This document shows, one piece after another, positions 17,410 to 30,147 of a stretch of DNA of 64,000 bases (position 1 is the stretch's first letter; the number at the start of each line of letters is the position of its first letter). The notes beneath the pieces are model-generated. The model searched no databases. It was given only the letters and a program-made list of their open reading frames with translations, and was not told the origin of the DNA. The stretch comes from Xestospongia muta (taxonomy: Eukaryota; Porifera; Demospongiae; Haplosclerida; Petrosiidae): the NCBI GenBank assembly GCA_963693285.1, contig OY848922.1:2158923-2222922 (forward strand), in the 5' to 3' direction. A program made the translations under genes and the position numbers.

Positions 17410-17436
17410 ATTGTCTATAAACAAACTGTTCCTGCT

Positions 17437-20400
17437 ATGGCAAGCTCAGGGCTGATTCATCCAAGTGAAACATCCGATGGCGAAAAACTGTCGAAAGTAA
17501 GAGTGTATTTTTTGCCCTCAATATGACTTTATGATGGAAAGAAAATAACTTTTAAGGTCATCCGCAATAGTCTGGTTCCTTGTACCTCATCCTCCTCCCC
17601 TCTCCTCTCCTTCACCTATGACCTAATATATAGTATAAAAAAAGATGTACAATATTAATACAGGAGGATATGGCCAGCCAAACTATATGAATAGACAAAT
17701 AGATTAGAATGGATGAATAGGTGGAAGGATGGGTATTTACTTGGAGAAGATGGTTGATAAGGTTTTCACAATAATGAAATGTCTAGAGGTCCGTCAGGAA
17801 GTCAATACTTTGTTACACATTAGTAATAGTTAAGTTAGTGGTTGGGCATCAGTGTTAGACCTCTGAACATTGCTATCAATGGTCCAATCTTTAAGGGTCT
17901 CATGACTATTTGACTAAATGGATAACCACTCTCCTATCCTTGCCATGTCATTACTAGAATGACCATATAAGATATCAATAGTAATAATGACAGGGTTCCT
18001 CTCATTTCAATAGATTGCCACAATACAAGCAAATATTGCTCGTAAAGCCTTGAAACGAGGGATCCCTCTAATACGAAACCAACACTATGGCGATAAATTA
18101 ATGTTACTTGAACAACAGCTTCAAACCAAATCTTGTGCAGAAAATAAATCAAACTGGTAAGTGTTCTGAGAGTCCATAGAGATGCTTACATAACTAAGAA
18201 TAATTATTATGTTAATGAAACAATGATGTAGAATACTAAGTGTGTGAGAAGTTATCTTAACTTCCTAAACTGTAACCAAGAGTTCCTGATACAACAATAG
18301 AAGTATAGTACGATTATCATTGTATTAGGAAGTAACTATCACAATTAAAACCTTTTAAGTTTAAACCAACATTTATTCATTGAATTTGATTATTATTATT
18401 TTACCAATGAAAGTTACTAAGAACACTTTGTTAGTTTACATATCAAACAAAAGAATTTGTAGCAGGAAAGGAAAGTTTAAAGTTAACATCAGCTGAGTAC
18501 ATGCGAATGACTAATGGACAAATGAATGAATGGATGGATGGATAGATTGAATACATGTGTTGATTATTATTATTTTACCAATGAAAGTTACTAAGAATAC
18601 TTTGTTAGTTTACATATCAAACAAAAGAATTTGTAGCAGGAAAGGAAAGTTTAAAGTTAACATCAGCTGAGTACATGCGAATGACTAATGGACAAATGAA
18701 TGAATGGATGGATGGATAGATTGAATACATGAGTTGATTGATGGATGTATAGATAGTACATTTATTATGTGTCCATTTATAACAGTGATCACCTTTTATA
18801 ATGACTATGAGACATACAAATAGAAAAAAATACTGCTAAAGTTAAGATGACTATGAACAGAATTAAGTATATTAAAACAATGTCTTTTCCATAACTACAT
18901 TTACCAAATCTCGTTTAAATTTGATTATAGCAAAAGAAAACTTGAAGAGATACAAGCTGTTCAGAGTTTGAATGACATTATTCCTACTACTAGTGGTATG
19001 TATATGACATACTGTATGTAATACATGTTTATAATATTAGAATGCCATTATAAGATGATCATTTAGTTCCTATTATATCTGCTCTTTCCTTAGGTGATAA
19101 AACTTTAGAAGAACGAATACAAGAAAAAAGAAGAAAAAGGTACACATATTATATACATACATTGGACCCTTTGCAAAATTAAATACAACAAAAAAACATT
19201 AAGATTATAGCTTTATAGCACCTCACTGTTCTTGATATTATTTTTTTAATAACTGTAATTATTATATTGATGTAATAGAGGAGGAATGAACATAGTAAGC
19301 ATCGTGGATTACACAGTATATGGTATTTGTGGTAATAAGATATTCTATGACCTTCTATAATAATAGCAGATGTTTAAACTTACAGTTTAAGATAATGTTT
19401 TTATTGGTTGCCCTAGGGCGAGCTATATAGTTAAACTTTGCATTCTTAACTATCAACTTGTTTGTTTTATGAGTTTCATTTCTTCTGAAGACATGAGCAA
19501 GCTGTCATGGGAATGAATCAAAGTTTGGGTAAAATGAGTGACCAGTTCAGGACAGAGGTTGAAGGAGTCTGCATGCATTTGAGTACTTATCTTCAGCAAA
19601 ATGATCAAGGTTTGTGTTTATACAACTACAATAACTTACCTCTAAAGGCAAATTATAGACAACCTGACACCAAAATGAACTAATTGTACCTCAACTTGTT
19701 CCATATTATCTAATGTAACATTCTCTAAGGTCACATTCTAGTAATGGGAATGAAGTGCTAAGAGTACACTACAATTGTAGTGTTTGTAATTGTACTATAA
19801 ATAGTTGATAAATATGTGCATTGGACCACGATAAGTTGAAGTGGTTATGATATACATGTATATATACATGATATAGATATGTATACATATATCATATACT
19901 CGGTTATAGTTGAAGTGGTTATGACATACATGTATATATACATGAAATAGATACGTGTGTACATATACCATATACTCAGTTATAGTTGAAGTGGTTATGA
20001 TATACATGTACATATACATGATATAGATACGTGTGTACATATACCATATACTCAGTTATAGTTGAAGTGATTATGATATACATGTACATATACATGATAT
20101 AGATACGTGTGTACATATACCATATACTCAGTTATAGTTGAAGTGTTAAAATATACATGTACATATACATGATATAGATACGTGTGTACATATACCATAT
20201 ACTCAGTTATAGTTGAAGTGGTTAAGATATAGGTTATAGTACTATATATTCACTGTATTTATTCAATTATATCAGTTATGTCTGTAAGGTATACAATTAT
20301 TATAACATTAACCTTAGCCAGCTTTAACTCAATAAATGCTATGTAAATACTGGGAAATGTATTGACATTTATATACCAGAACATTGTTTGATGGACTTGT

Positions 20401-23400
20401 GTATTTTGCCAGTATATATATATAGATGATATTATGTAAATTAATATTTATGTCATTGTATCTTTTCAATGATTATCATAACTGAGTAAGTATTAGAGTT
20501 TATTTAGCAATACCAGACATAGACGTCACTCACTACTGTCTGAATGATTACTAGTAGTTAATATAGAGTCTTATAATGTATTACTAATGGAGTTATTTCA
20601 TTTAGTGGTTGACAAGGTGTTGTCTCAAAATAACAGAGACAATGAGGTCAGTATATTATATCATGTCCACTATAAATGTTATATGATTATATTCAGTCTT
20701 ACATTATGTGTTGTTTTTACTGTTGTTCCTACATGTCTGTCTGTGAAATGTTTGTTGGTACACGGAATACTAATATAATTATAGTATGTAGAAGAAGATG
20801 TCTGAACTTCAGACATGAAATAGTCTAAGTCTCGGAATGTATAATTGTTATATGGCTGGATGATTGGGTTAAGGGAAATCAGTATTACAGTTAGACATTG
20901 CTTTCATTTTACTGATTGTAGACAATGGTACATTAATAATGTATAGTATTTAGTGATAGCAGATAAAACGGTTGATAAATAGACTTCATGGAAGGTTAAT
21001 TTTGACTCCCTTCTTACCAATGATTATATAGTATTATTGTGCATAGGATATAGGGCCTACAGTATTTTGAGTTTGCAATGTAAAAAGCAATATTGTGATA
21101 GGTGCATTGAGATAACATGTACATGTATTATTTGGCCAACCATTATTTACAATGTACATGGTTACTATTATAACCACAGGAATTCACATGTAAGTGTATG
21201 TACATACAGTTGGTTAATTGGTAAATTGTTCACAAAGCAAGTACATCATGTTAACTTGTGCTACAGTGACAAAAGAAGCATTTACACTCCGTGCCAGTGT
21301 ACAGTAGCTGTCAGTAGGGTTAGCTAATATGTAGAACATCTTATTAGCTTTCCTTTAATGTTAACGTTTTATAGCAATGATCACTTATGAGGAGTACAAC
21401 TAACTTTGTAACATGCACACTTAAAGTAGGCATTATTGATGGAGCATTTTCTACTATTTATAATGAAATGCATTTAATGTGTAATACTGTCCTACTGGTT
21501 TTTGAAATAGTGTTGTGTTTATAGTTTATCCTACAGTCCAGTTATGAGTCCTTAGTGAGTTTATGGAGCTCTGTAGAATCTAGATATCAAGAAGAACGTA
21601 AGGCAATTGAGGAATTTGAAGAGCAAATAATGGAAGTTCAGGATAAACATTCAAAAATGGTTAGGAAAGATGGCTATATGGATGATTCTTATCAGTAGTA
21701 ATTCTCTCTCTGTCCAGGTATCTCAAGCTCTCACTAAACATACTGAAACATTGTACACAGTAGCCTATTTATTACCTCATGATGTGGACAAAGTCATCGA
21801 AGAGGAAGCCATGAATATTAACTTGACAATATTGAATAACAAAAAATGTTACATTCAACTATGTAGAGATCTAACAACAGGTTTATTCATCTGTCCATTC
21901 ATCTATCTACCTATCCATCAAACCATCCATCTATCTACCTATTCATCTGTCCATTCATCTATCTACCTATCCATCTGTCCATCCGTCTATCTACCTATCC
22001 ATCTATCCATCCATCTATCTACCTATCCATCTATCCATCCATCTATCTACCTATCCATCTATCCATCCATCTATCTACCTATCCATCTATCCATCCATCT
22101 ATCCACCTATCCATCTATCCATCCATCTATCTACCTATCAATCTGTCCATCCATCTATCTACCTATCCATCTGTCCATCCATCTATTTACCTATCCATCT
22201 GTCCATCCATCTATCCACCTATCCATCTATCCATCCATCAATCAAATAATTTATGACTTTCATCTCTTTACATTCTAGCAAGTTACAAAAAACAAACAGT
22301 CAGTCGACATTGCTGGGAAGATGTTGTAAAGCAGTGGAGACTTTTAATGTGCAATCATGCAGAGGAAGAGTTCAAGTAAAATATTAATAATAATACAATA
22401 AATTATTATATACAAACTATATAGACAATATATGGACAGTGAGGAAATCATGAATCCATTTGGTATACAACAATTGAGACATAACTTGATTACTGAGCAA
22501 GTCTCTGTGAGAGAACACTTAGAAAGTCATCTTCACCAATTGAGGTAATGGTATCATGTGGTTTAGTGATATAAGATACTTTTATTTTCTCATTACTTTG
22601 GAATTTAATTTATTGTGATTCTTTTAATAGTGTCATGAGTCCTCCTCAAGCTACTAAGGCTAAAATTTATGAATGGAAAGAGAACTATTTGAAAATACTA
22701 CAGCACATTGGTAATGAGTTTATAAGTGATAGAGTGTGTGTGTTATTAGTCTATCTTTGTTCATATATATTTACTATTTAGAACAAATGCAGTCTACATT
22801 TATAATGGGATGGCAACAATATCAAGATGAAATATGTACACATGTTGAGGAGAAAATGGAGTGTGTAAAGGTAATTGTTAAAATAATGGATAGGATAGAG
22901 CGATGGATGAATGAATGAGATGGCCTGATGGATGAATGAGATGGCTTGATGGATGAACGAGATGGCTTGATGGATGAATGAGATTGCTTGATGGACGAAT
23001 GAGATGTCTTGATGGATGGATGAGATGGCTTGATGGATGAATGAGATGGCTTGATGGACGAATGAGATGGCTTGATGGATGAATGAGATGGCTTGATGGA
23101 TAGATAGATGGCTTGATGGATGGATGGATGAACTGTTACACAAACAATATAAATCATTTTTATAATAACAGGACTCTTTGATTACTGAACAGATATTGGA
23201 TTCACCCAATGAAGCCTATCAAGTAACACACATGTACAATATATGATAACTTTTTGTGTGTTTTAGTTTCTCAGTGAACGGTTTATACCTATATTAGAGT
23301 CACATCAAACTCAAGTTAGAGAAGAACTGAGAACACTAGAGGTATTATGTTCCCTACAACAACAACAACAAAGTTATAACATTCTCTCTTCCTCAGAAAT

Positions 23401-26400
23401 CTTTCTCATCTCTCCTCTCCCTTCTACAATCTCATTTTACCTCACTTTTTCAGTATTCACAAGGAGCTAGCCATCTCTGGGACACTTACTTACTAAATAT
23501 AGATGAAACCTCAAGAAGCCATGAGCATCAGTTAGCAAGTCTTCGAAGTCAACACGACACAGACAATCAGACTTTAGAAGCTAATTTAGACTATGTTCTT
23601 GATAGACTTAGACAAGCTAGTTCACAAGAAGTCAGTCTATACTTGTTCTAATTGATATATTATAATAGAGAACTGTGTAGGAACTACAAGACTATCTGAG
23701 ACAGTCTTTGGAAATGCTTGATAATATAAAATCTGGGTAAAAAGAATACAAATATATTTATATCTGCTTTAACATCCAGCTATTCCTATGTATTATTTAG
23801 TTATTCATCAATGTCTTATATAGTGCATTCCATTTTGTAGGTACATCACGTTTTATGAGACAATGTTAAATGAAGCTCACAATTTTCCACCTCTAATACA
23901 ATCTGAACTCACTAACTATGACAATGAACTATGTAAATACTTTGGAGTAGACAGAGTCCCACCCAAGGTATGCAAGGACTCATTCCTATGTCTGGGAATG
24001 AGACTTCATTTGTGTATATGAGTAACCAATGATGTAGTAATAATCTGAAGCAGTCTTTTGTATGAAATTTTGAGTCAGATCAAATAACATTGTCGAGAAC
24101 TATTGTAATCTCCACAATAGTAAATGCAGTACACAAACAATAGCTATTATATTAAATTAATTGTCTTCTTATTTTGTCCTTCAGAAGAAGAAGAAAACAA
24201 AGACACCCAAAACCACTCCAGGTAAATTATTCTCCATTACTAAAGTATATTACATCTCTTTCACAGGAGGAACTAGAAGTGAAAGTCGAGCTACTAAACT
24301 TAGTCAAAATGCAAGCCAATCAAAACTACCAGTCAGTCGAGCTAGTTCAGTAAGTAACTATACACAGTACATAGTCTTACATGTAATATCAGATATTGTA
24401 CTAATCTAATAATATTGTCATATACAGGTAGGATCAATGGTGTCCTCTTCTGATTGTAGTTCTACCCCATTGAGTTCAGTGATTGAGGAAGTGATTGCTA
24501 GTAGTTCTGGGACATCATTTTATGTATTGTCTCAAGGAGGTCTCACTCAAGACACAGTTGGGAGTGGTGCGGTCTTTTTAACTCAAGATGAAGGTTTGTA
24601 CTGTCAGTATATTATTGATTGTGTCATATTTGTATATACTGTAGATATTGAGGGCAGTGTTCAAACATTTGCTACTGAGTCTTTGGTCATTGCAGATGCG
24701 AAGTATATTGAAGCTAGAAAAGGGTATGTGTCTTTGTCTGTCTGTCTATCTGTCTTTATGTCTGTGTCTTGTCTGTCTGCCTGTCTGTCTTTATGTCTGT
24801 GTCTTTGTCTGTCTGTCTATATATCTGTGTCTTGTCTGTCTCTTTGTCTGGCTGACTGGCTAATCTCTAAATTAGATTTTGCTCCTCTTTTCTCAATCAT
24901 TTGGAGTCTTGGAAGAAAGATAAACTTAGAGAAGCCGAGAGTATCACTCTAGGAAAAGTAGGTCTAGTTTGAGCTCCAACCACTCACGTCCTTCTTAATT
25001 ACAGGAGGAGGAATTCAAAACAGAACTGGAACTCCGTCTACATTTACATGAGCCACGCCCATCCAGAATCAAGCAAGATATACATGATGTTCGCACAGGT
25101 GCAAGAGAAATCTTATGAATAATTCATGAGATATTTATACAGCTGAAATATTGGGACATCAAGAGAGATTGGTCTGTCACATTAAAGGTATTAGTACCAG
25201 TTTAAAAGAAGAAAAGACAAAAGTTAATGAGCTTTGGGAAATCCTAAATAATGAGGTAGTGATTACATCATAACAATATAAATAAATCTTGTTATCACTT
25301 TTGTTAGATTGCTCACTTATCTAGCTCTCTATCAACAGTATTTACCAAGCTATCAGACTGTAGCACAACTACAAGGTACATTAATACATGTACATGTTTA
25401 TATTAGTTCAATACACATAGTGACACATATTATGTTCATGTAGACTGTAGCACAACTACATGGTACATTAATACATGTACATGTTTATATTAGTTCAATA
25501 CACATAGTGACACATATTATCATGTTCATGTAGACTGTAGCACAACTAAATGGTACATTAATACATGTATAATGTATAATGTACATGTACATATTATCAT
25601 GTTCATGTAGACTGTAGCACAACTGCATGGTACATTAAACATGCATAATGTATAATGTACATATTATCATGTTCATGTAGACCGTAGCACAACTGCATGG
25701 TACATTAATACATGTATAATGTACATATTATCATGTTCATGTAGCATTAAAAAAGTCCGTACTAAAGCTGAAGACATTCTCTCTAAGGTAATTTGATATG
25801 AGATAACTTATTATTATTTTTTTGCAATAACTAGTACTCTACCAAATTTACTGAAGTCTTCAACACTCATCAGTCACTGATACAAGACTCTTTACAAGAA
25901 CTATCCAGAGCTAATGAAGAATATCTTTGGTCAATTAAGTGAGTGGGTGGATAAGTTTATTAGTCAAATTATATTTGATTTGTTAGGTTATTTTCTGAAG
26001 GAGGAAATTATTGTCCAAATGAGATTGATATCTTTAAAACAAAACTGGTTAGTTTTAATTAATAAAACAGTCTTATGTTGTCTCTCTCTCTCTCACACAC
26101 ACACAACAGGAAAAACAAGTTCAAAGAATTGAAAAGTATCAAAAGCAGGTCACTGAAGAGCTACAATCATTGGAACAAGTTGGAAAAGAAAGACTTAGTG
26201 ATACATATTCCACTAAGTTTGCCATTAAGTTAGTGTTCATAAGTATATTATATTATTACTATATATAACATAATGTAGATATGATCATCATCTGATGGAT
26301 CTTGTATTTCTTGAAAATGTTAATAAAATACTAACAAATTGTCAAGTTCAAATCAAAACAGAGGTATCAATGAATGGATGGATGAATGGATGGATGGATG

Positions 26401-29400
26401 GATAATGGGATGGATGAATAAATAGACAGACAAGATATGTTATACTTACTGTACTATAGGTTGCTGCTAGTAATGGACAATCTCGTAAGTTAGCAGATAA
26501 AATTGAGGCTCTTGAAGAAAAACTGAAGAAAGTAGATTTAACTGACAAGGTACATATAAAACAATAGTGTTGTTTTAGAGATTTAGCTTAATTTAGTTTT
26601 AGTATTCAAATGTAACAAAATCATAGTTGTAAATCTTGTCCTAAGAACATGTCAGACTAATCTTCCAATATTAAAAGGACATTGTTTTTTTGCCATAATG
26701 TACCAATTATGAGTGAACAATGATGTAAAAATAAATATCTGGTAAATTTTGACCTCATTTACAATAAATTGAAGTAGTCATGGCAACAGTGTTCTTTCTA
26801 AATTAGTCACTGTGGTCATAATTCCCTTTCTCTCAGTTATCAGGAGATACTCTTCTCTCTTCACTGCCACCATTATTTGAGGCTTTACATCAACGTGTGA
26901 GCTATCTTTATTGTCAAATTGAAAAACTTCAAGGAGCAAGGGTTGGAAAACCTGTACGCCATCTGATTGCTCCCACTCCCATCTCTGCTGTAGACATTAC
27001 AAGAAGTATCATGAAGTCAGTTTAATAAACACATAGACAAACCTACTATAAGAGAATGAACATATATTTACAATACATGTAATTGTTTACTCATTAAATG
27101 TAAGTTTCAATACATGTACATTACAGCAGCAGGCTATAGCTAGTTAATGGCTGTGTAGGCTACCCACTTTACATGTATATGTTACAGATATATTATATGT
27201 ACATGAAATAAACCTTATGTTAATATGTTATTATTCAATGCCATGACATCTTTATGTGCCACATTTATATTTAATTTTGTTTACTATTATTCTTAGTTAT
27301 ACTGGTGGTCCTAGTTTAGTAGATAAAAAAGGAGATGGTTCTAAAAACACTATTGAAAAGAAGGTGCATATAAACCATTGATCAATGTCAATTAAGACTA
27401 ATCATTACAGGGGCTTACTCCCACTACTGACCAATCTAAACAAGGAAAAGTATCTGTATCAAAGTAAGTGTGGTAATTAAAGAGACTATCGTAACTAATT
27501 AATTGTGTAGGCGTAGACAACAACAAATGGAGAGGAAATGTGTTAGCTATGGAATTGGTGGAGGTAACGATGGCTCAGAGTAAGTCAGGATACTAGTAGT
27601 ATACAGAGTAATATACTAGTAATATAGTATACTGATAAATATTCAAGAATGCGCAAGTTTATACTTATCTATATAGGTGTTTTCTGCCTAAGATCCGTTC
27701 TATTCTTAACAGTACACATAAACAGCTTTATTCATTGACAGAGGTAAGTAGTCCTCTCTATCAAAGCTCTCTATCATTTATCCATTTAAGGAATATTATC
27801 GTCAGAAAGGATCTCGCAATAGTACCCGACCCAATGATGTAGCTGAAACATTTGAACAGTGCATGGATGGTTTAATTGAGCGTTGTCATGGTTACCGAGT
27901 ACAAGCTGAAGCATATAGAAATAACTGCATTGATGGTTAGCAAAAAAGATCTGTAAAACAAATTTTTAAAATGAATTTTCTCCATGCAGAATTACACACC
28001 CAATTAATTTTGTTAATGAGTACATTAGAGGGATTGCCTCAGGTTATATTTGGAGGTGTGGTCATACAGAGTCAGGAAAGACTAAAGTTGACATTGTCAG
28101 AGACACTACAACCATTTACACAAGAAATCGATAAATTAGAAACAATAAAGGTAATATGGACATCTATTGTTAACATTAATGTAATATTACTTGTACATGT
28201 ACATTTTTTACAGTACTATTTTTAAAAGAAGATATATGTCCTTTCCCCTAAATGTACATGTACACCTATTAATAGAACATATCACATCAATGTTTCATTA
28301 TGTACATGTACGCATGTTAATAGGACATGTCACATCAATAATAGAACATATCACATCAATGTTTCATTATGTACATGTACACCTATTAATAGGAGATATC
28401 ACATCGATGTTTCATTATGTACATGTACACCTATTAGTAGAACATATCACATCGATGTTTCATTATGTACATGTACACCTATTAATAGGAGATATCACAT
28501 CGATGTTTCATTATGTACATGTACATCTATTAATAAGACATATCACATCGATGTTTCATTATGTACATGTACATGTATATTAGATTTCTCATGAATCAAC
28601 TCTTCGTCCTGTACTGGGTCATCCTGAGAGATCTAATGATCTTCATAAGTTATGTAGTGAAGAAGATAACAGACATCTTAAGATAATAGAAACATTTAGA
28701 AAGAGATCAAAGAAAGCTAAAGTAAGAAATCAATGAATGGATGGATTGATGGAACAGACTGATATGACATTTAATAGGAGGTTGTCCAGATGGAATCGAA
28801 AGAGTTCCTACAATCATTGCTAGACAATGTGGCTAGTCTATTAGCTCTGTTGGATGGTGTAGTGAGCCAAGACGATATTATACCTCCTAGTCCAACTTTA
28901 CCATCTCAAGAAGAACTGATGAGAAAATATGTCAAACAAGAGGGTCAGTACATGTACAATGAACGTTAGTGCTAGCTAACATTAACTAGTTACTGCAGTA
29001 ATCTAGCATTAGTAACCTCTACACTAGTAAACTTCAGTACTTACCGCAGCAACCAAGGTTAGCTACCATTAATAAGATGTAGACTAGTGAACATCAGCAC
29101 TTACCACGGTGACCTAAGATAGCTACCATTAGTAAGCTCTAGACTAGTGAACATCAGTACTTACCATAGTGACCTAGGATACCATTTTATTGTTCTATTA
29201 ACAGTTATAGTAGAGCAATCTCAGTCAAGCACTAGTACTACATACACTGGTAAATGTGGAAATTGGCGTGGAGTTGATGATGAGACACTGACATTTAGAG
29301 ATAAACAACTAACCAAAAAATGTATGTATTTTCCTACAATAATGTTATAATGAACTTATCATGTTAACATGTTGATATAGTGGCAAGCAATGTAACATCT

Positions 29401-29789
29401 GAAAAGGTCACTCCAGCACACAAGGCTGTGATCAATGCCAGAGATTGTGCATTAGAGGTATTAACTCATTTATCCTCTCTATTCATAATATTCATCTGCC
29501 CACTTCATTTAAATTTGTGAACTTATAAACACTCAAAGATAATAGTACATAACACCACTCCCCCAAAATTCTAATGCCTATATTAACACTACTATTGATG
29601 CTACTACACTTCTCAACTGTACACAATGTACTCATATATTTTTCCCTATCTTAGAAGTATCAATCCTGGTGTCATGGACAACTTATTGAAATAACTGCTA
29701 ATGAAACAGAAGAGATAAGAAAAGAGGAGAAATGGCATAGTACTTGGCAAGTTTCTGTCACAACTATAAAACAACTCTATCGACACTAA
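17437..29789 (+). CDS. CCDC180: Coiled-coil domain-containing protein 180 (DUF4455/DUF4456)
   Basis: Large cilium/flagellum-associated coiled-coil protein. I trace 43 exons, 1409 aa, all GT-AG and in phase: first 17437-17496, 18014-18156, 18931-18995, 19094-19139, 19491-19609, 20606-20646, 21537-21659, 21718-21880; middle ones include 23454-23630, 25005-25098, 25143-25255, 25308-25375, 25745-25787, 26110-26228, 26837-27015; last 28584-28721, 28778-28943, 29205-29321, 29381-29457, 29655-29789. The N-terminal part is DUF4455-like ([20 protein letters not shown]); exon 23 encodes [20 protein letters not shown] and exon 28 [20 protein letters not shown], both hallmarks of the C-terminal DUF4456 block, and [18 protein letters not shown] follows. 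Mostly helical; no enzymatic motif. Human protein is longer (about 1,650 aa). Introns are mostly 45-200 nt and filled with simple repeats. Confidence 0.85.
18387..18734. repeat. 174-bp direct tandem duplication in CCDC180 intron 2
   Basis: Two adjacent, almost identical copies of 174 bp starting TGATTATTATTATTTTACC; I see only scattered single-base differences. Confidence 0.9.
19834..20222. repeat. 75-bp minisatellite in CCDC180 intron 5
   Basis: Five full units at 74-76 bp spacing, each starting AGTTGAAGTG and containing the palindromic ACATGTATATATACATG or a close variant. The rest of intron 5 and all of intron 6 (20647-21536) show nothing recognisable. Confidence 0.9.
21887..22240. repeat. 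(CTAT/CATC)n tetranucleotide array in CCDC180 intron 8
   Basis: CCATCTATCTACCTATCCAT-type tetranucleotide array filling the intron 21881-22278. It is open in one frame only because the repeat lacks stops. Confidence 0.95.
22905..23132. repeat. 24-bp minisatellite in CCDC180 intron 12
   Basis: About nine copies of GATGGATGAATGAGATGGCT-type 24-bp units fill the intron between exons 12 and 13. Confidence 0.9.
24725..24862. repeat. (GTCT)n tetranucleotide tract in CCDC180 intron 21
   Basis: CTGTCTGTCTGTCTATCTGT-type pyrimidine-rich tract filling the intron 24724-24875. Confidence 0.9.
25356..25744. repeat. Tandem copies of the exon 25 splice junction in CCDC180
   Basis: The last 20 nt of exon 25 (GACTGTAGCACAACTACAAG) and its donor are repeated in the following intron at 25443, 25533, 25610 and 25680. 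Each copy is preceded by TTCATGTAG, the same sequence that ends the intron before exon 26, and followed by GTACATT. So the duplicated unit spans exon end, donor, intron and acceptor. Confidence 0.88.
28251..28572. repeat. 48-bp minisatellite in CCDC180 intron 38
   Basis: About six units containing ATGTACATGTACACCTATTA and ATATCACATCGATGTTTCAT. The period is a multiple of three and stop-free, giving a spurious reading frame. Confidence 0.88.
28963..29193. repeat. 60-bp splice-like minisatellite, array 1 (CCDC180 intron 40)
   Basis: About 3.8 degenerate units of the 60-bp family (TAGCTACCATTAGTAAGCTC, TAGACTAGTGAACATCAGTA, CTTACCACAGTGACCTAGGA) fill most of the intron 28944-29204. Oriented so that its donor-like GTAAGT is on the minus strand, antisense to CCDC180. 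Confidence 0.85.
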
Positions 29790-29869
29790 CCTCCACTACA
29801 TAATAATTGATTGATATAATGTTTGAGGTTCATTACAGTTAAATGATAACAACCTTTCATTAGTACATA

Positions 29870-29875
29870 AATAAA
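29870..29875 (+). terminator. Polyadenylation signal of CCDC180
   Basis: AATAAA 81 nt after the stop, in the 358-bp gap before the convergent MFS gene. Confidence 0.55.
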
Positions 29876-30147
29876 AAGAGATATCCTTTGGCCTGATATA
29901 CACCATAGTAATTAGTGCTTATAATGAGGGGCATCCTCTAAATCACCCATCCATACACGTAACTATTGCACATATATTTGCATGGAAAATTTAAACACTT
30001 TTAATAAAACAATTGACATCCTATCATATTATATGCAAACATGTATAATTATTATTAAATTAATATTATATTTGATGATACAGGAAGGATTGCAATAATT
30101 AGTAAATAAAGTTAAAGTTTATAAAGTAGCCTTTAGATTTGAGCTTC

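Noticed and set aside
21670..22278. 202-codon open frame with Pro-Ile-His-Leu-Ser repeats
   Set aside because: Tetranucleotide repeat lacking stops; lies over exon 8 and intron 8 of CCDC180 in the wrong frame.
22778..23209. Minus-strand frames with His-Gln-Ala-Ile-Ser repeats
   Set aside because: Generated by the 24-bp minisatellite in CCDC180 intron 12.
28191..28583. 130-codon frame with HYVHVHLLI repeats directly before CCDC180 exon 39
   Set aside because: The 48-bp repeat is a multiple of three without stops; the frame does not match exon 38 and ends in the TAG of the acceptor.
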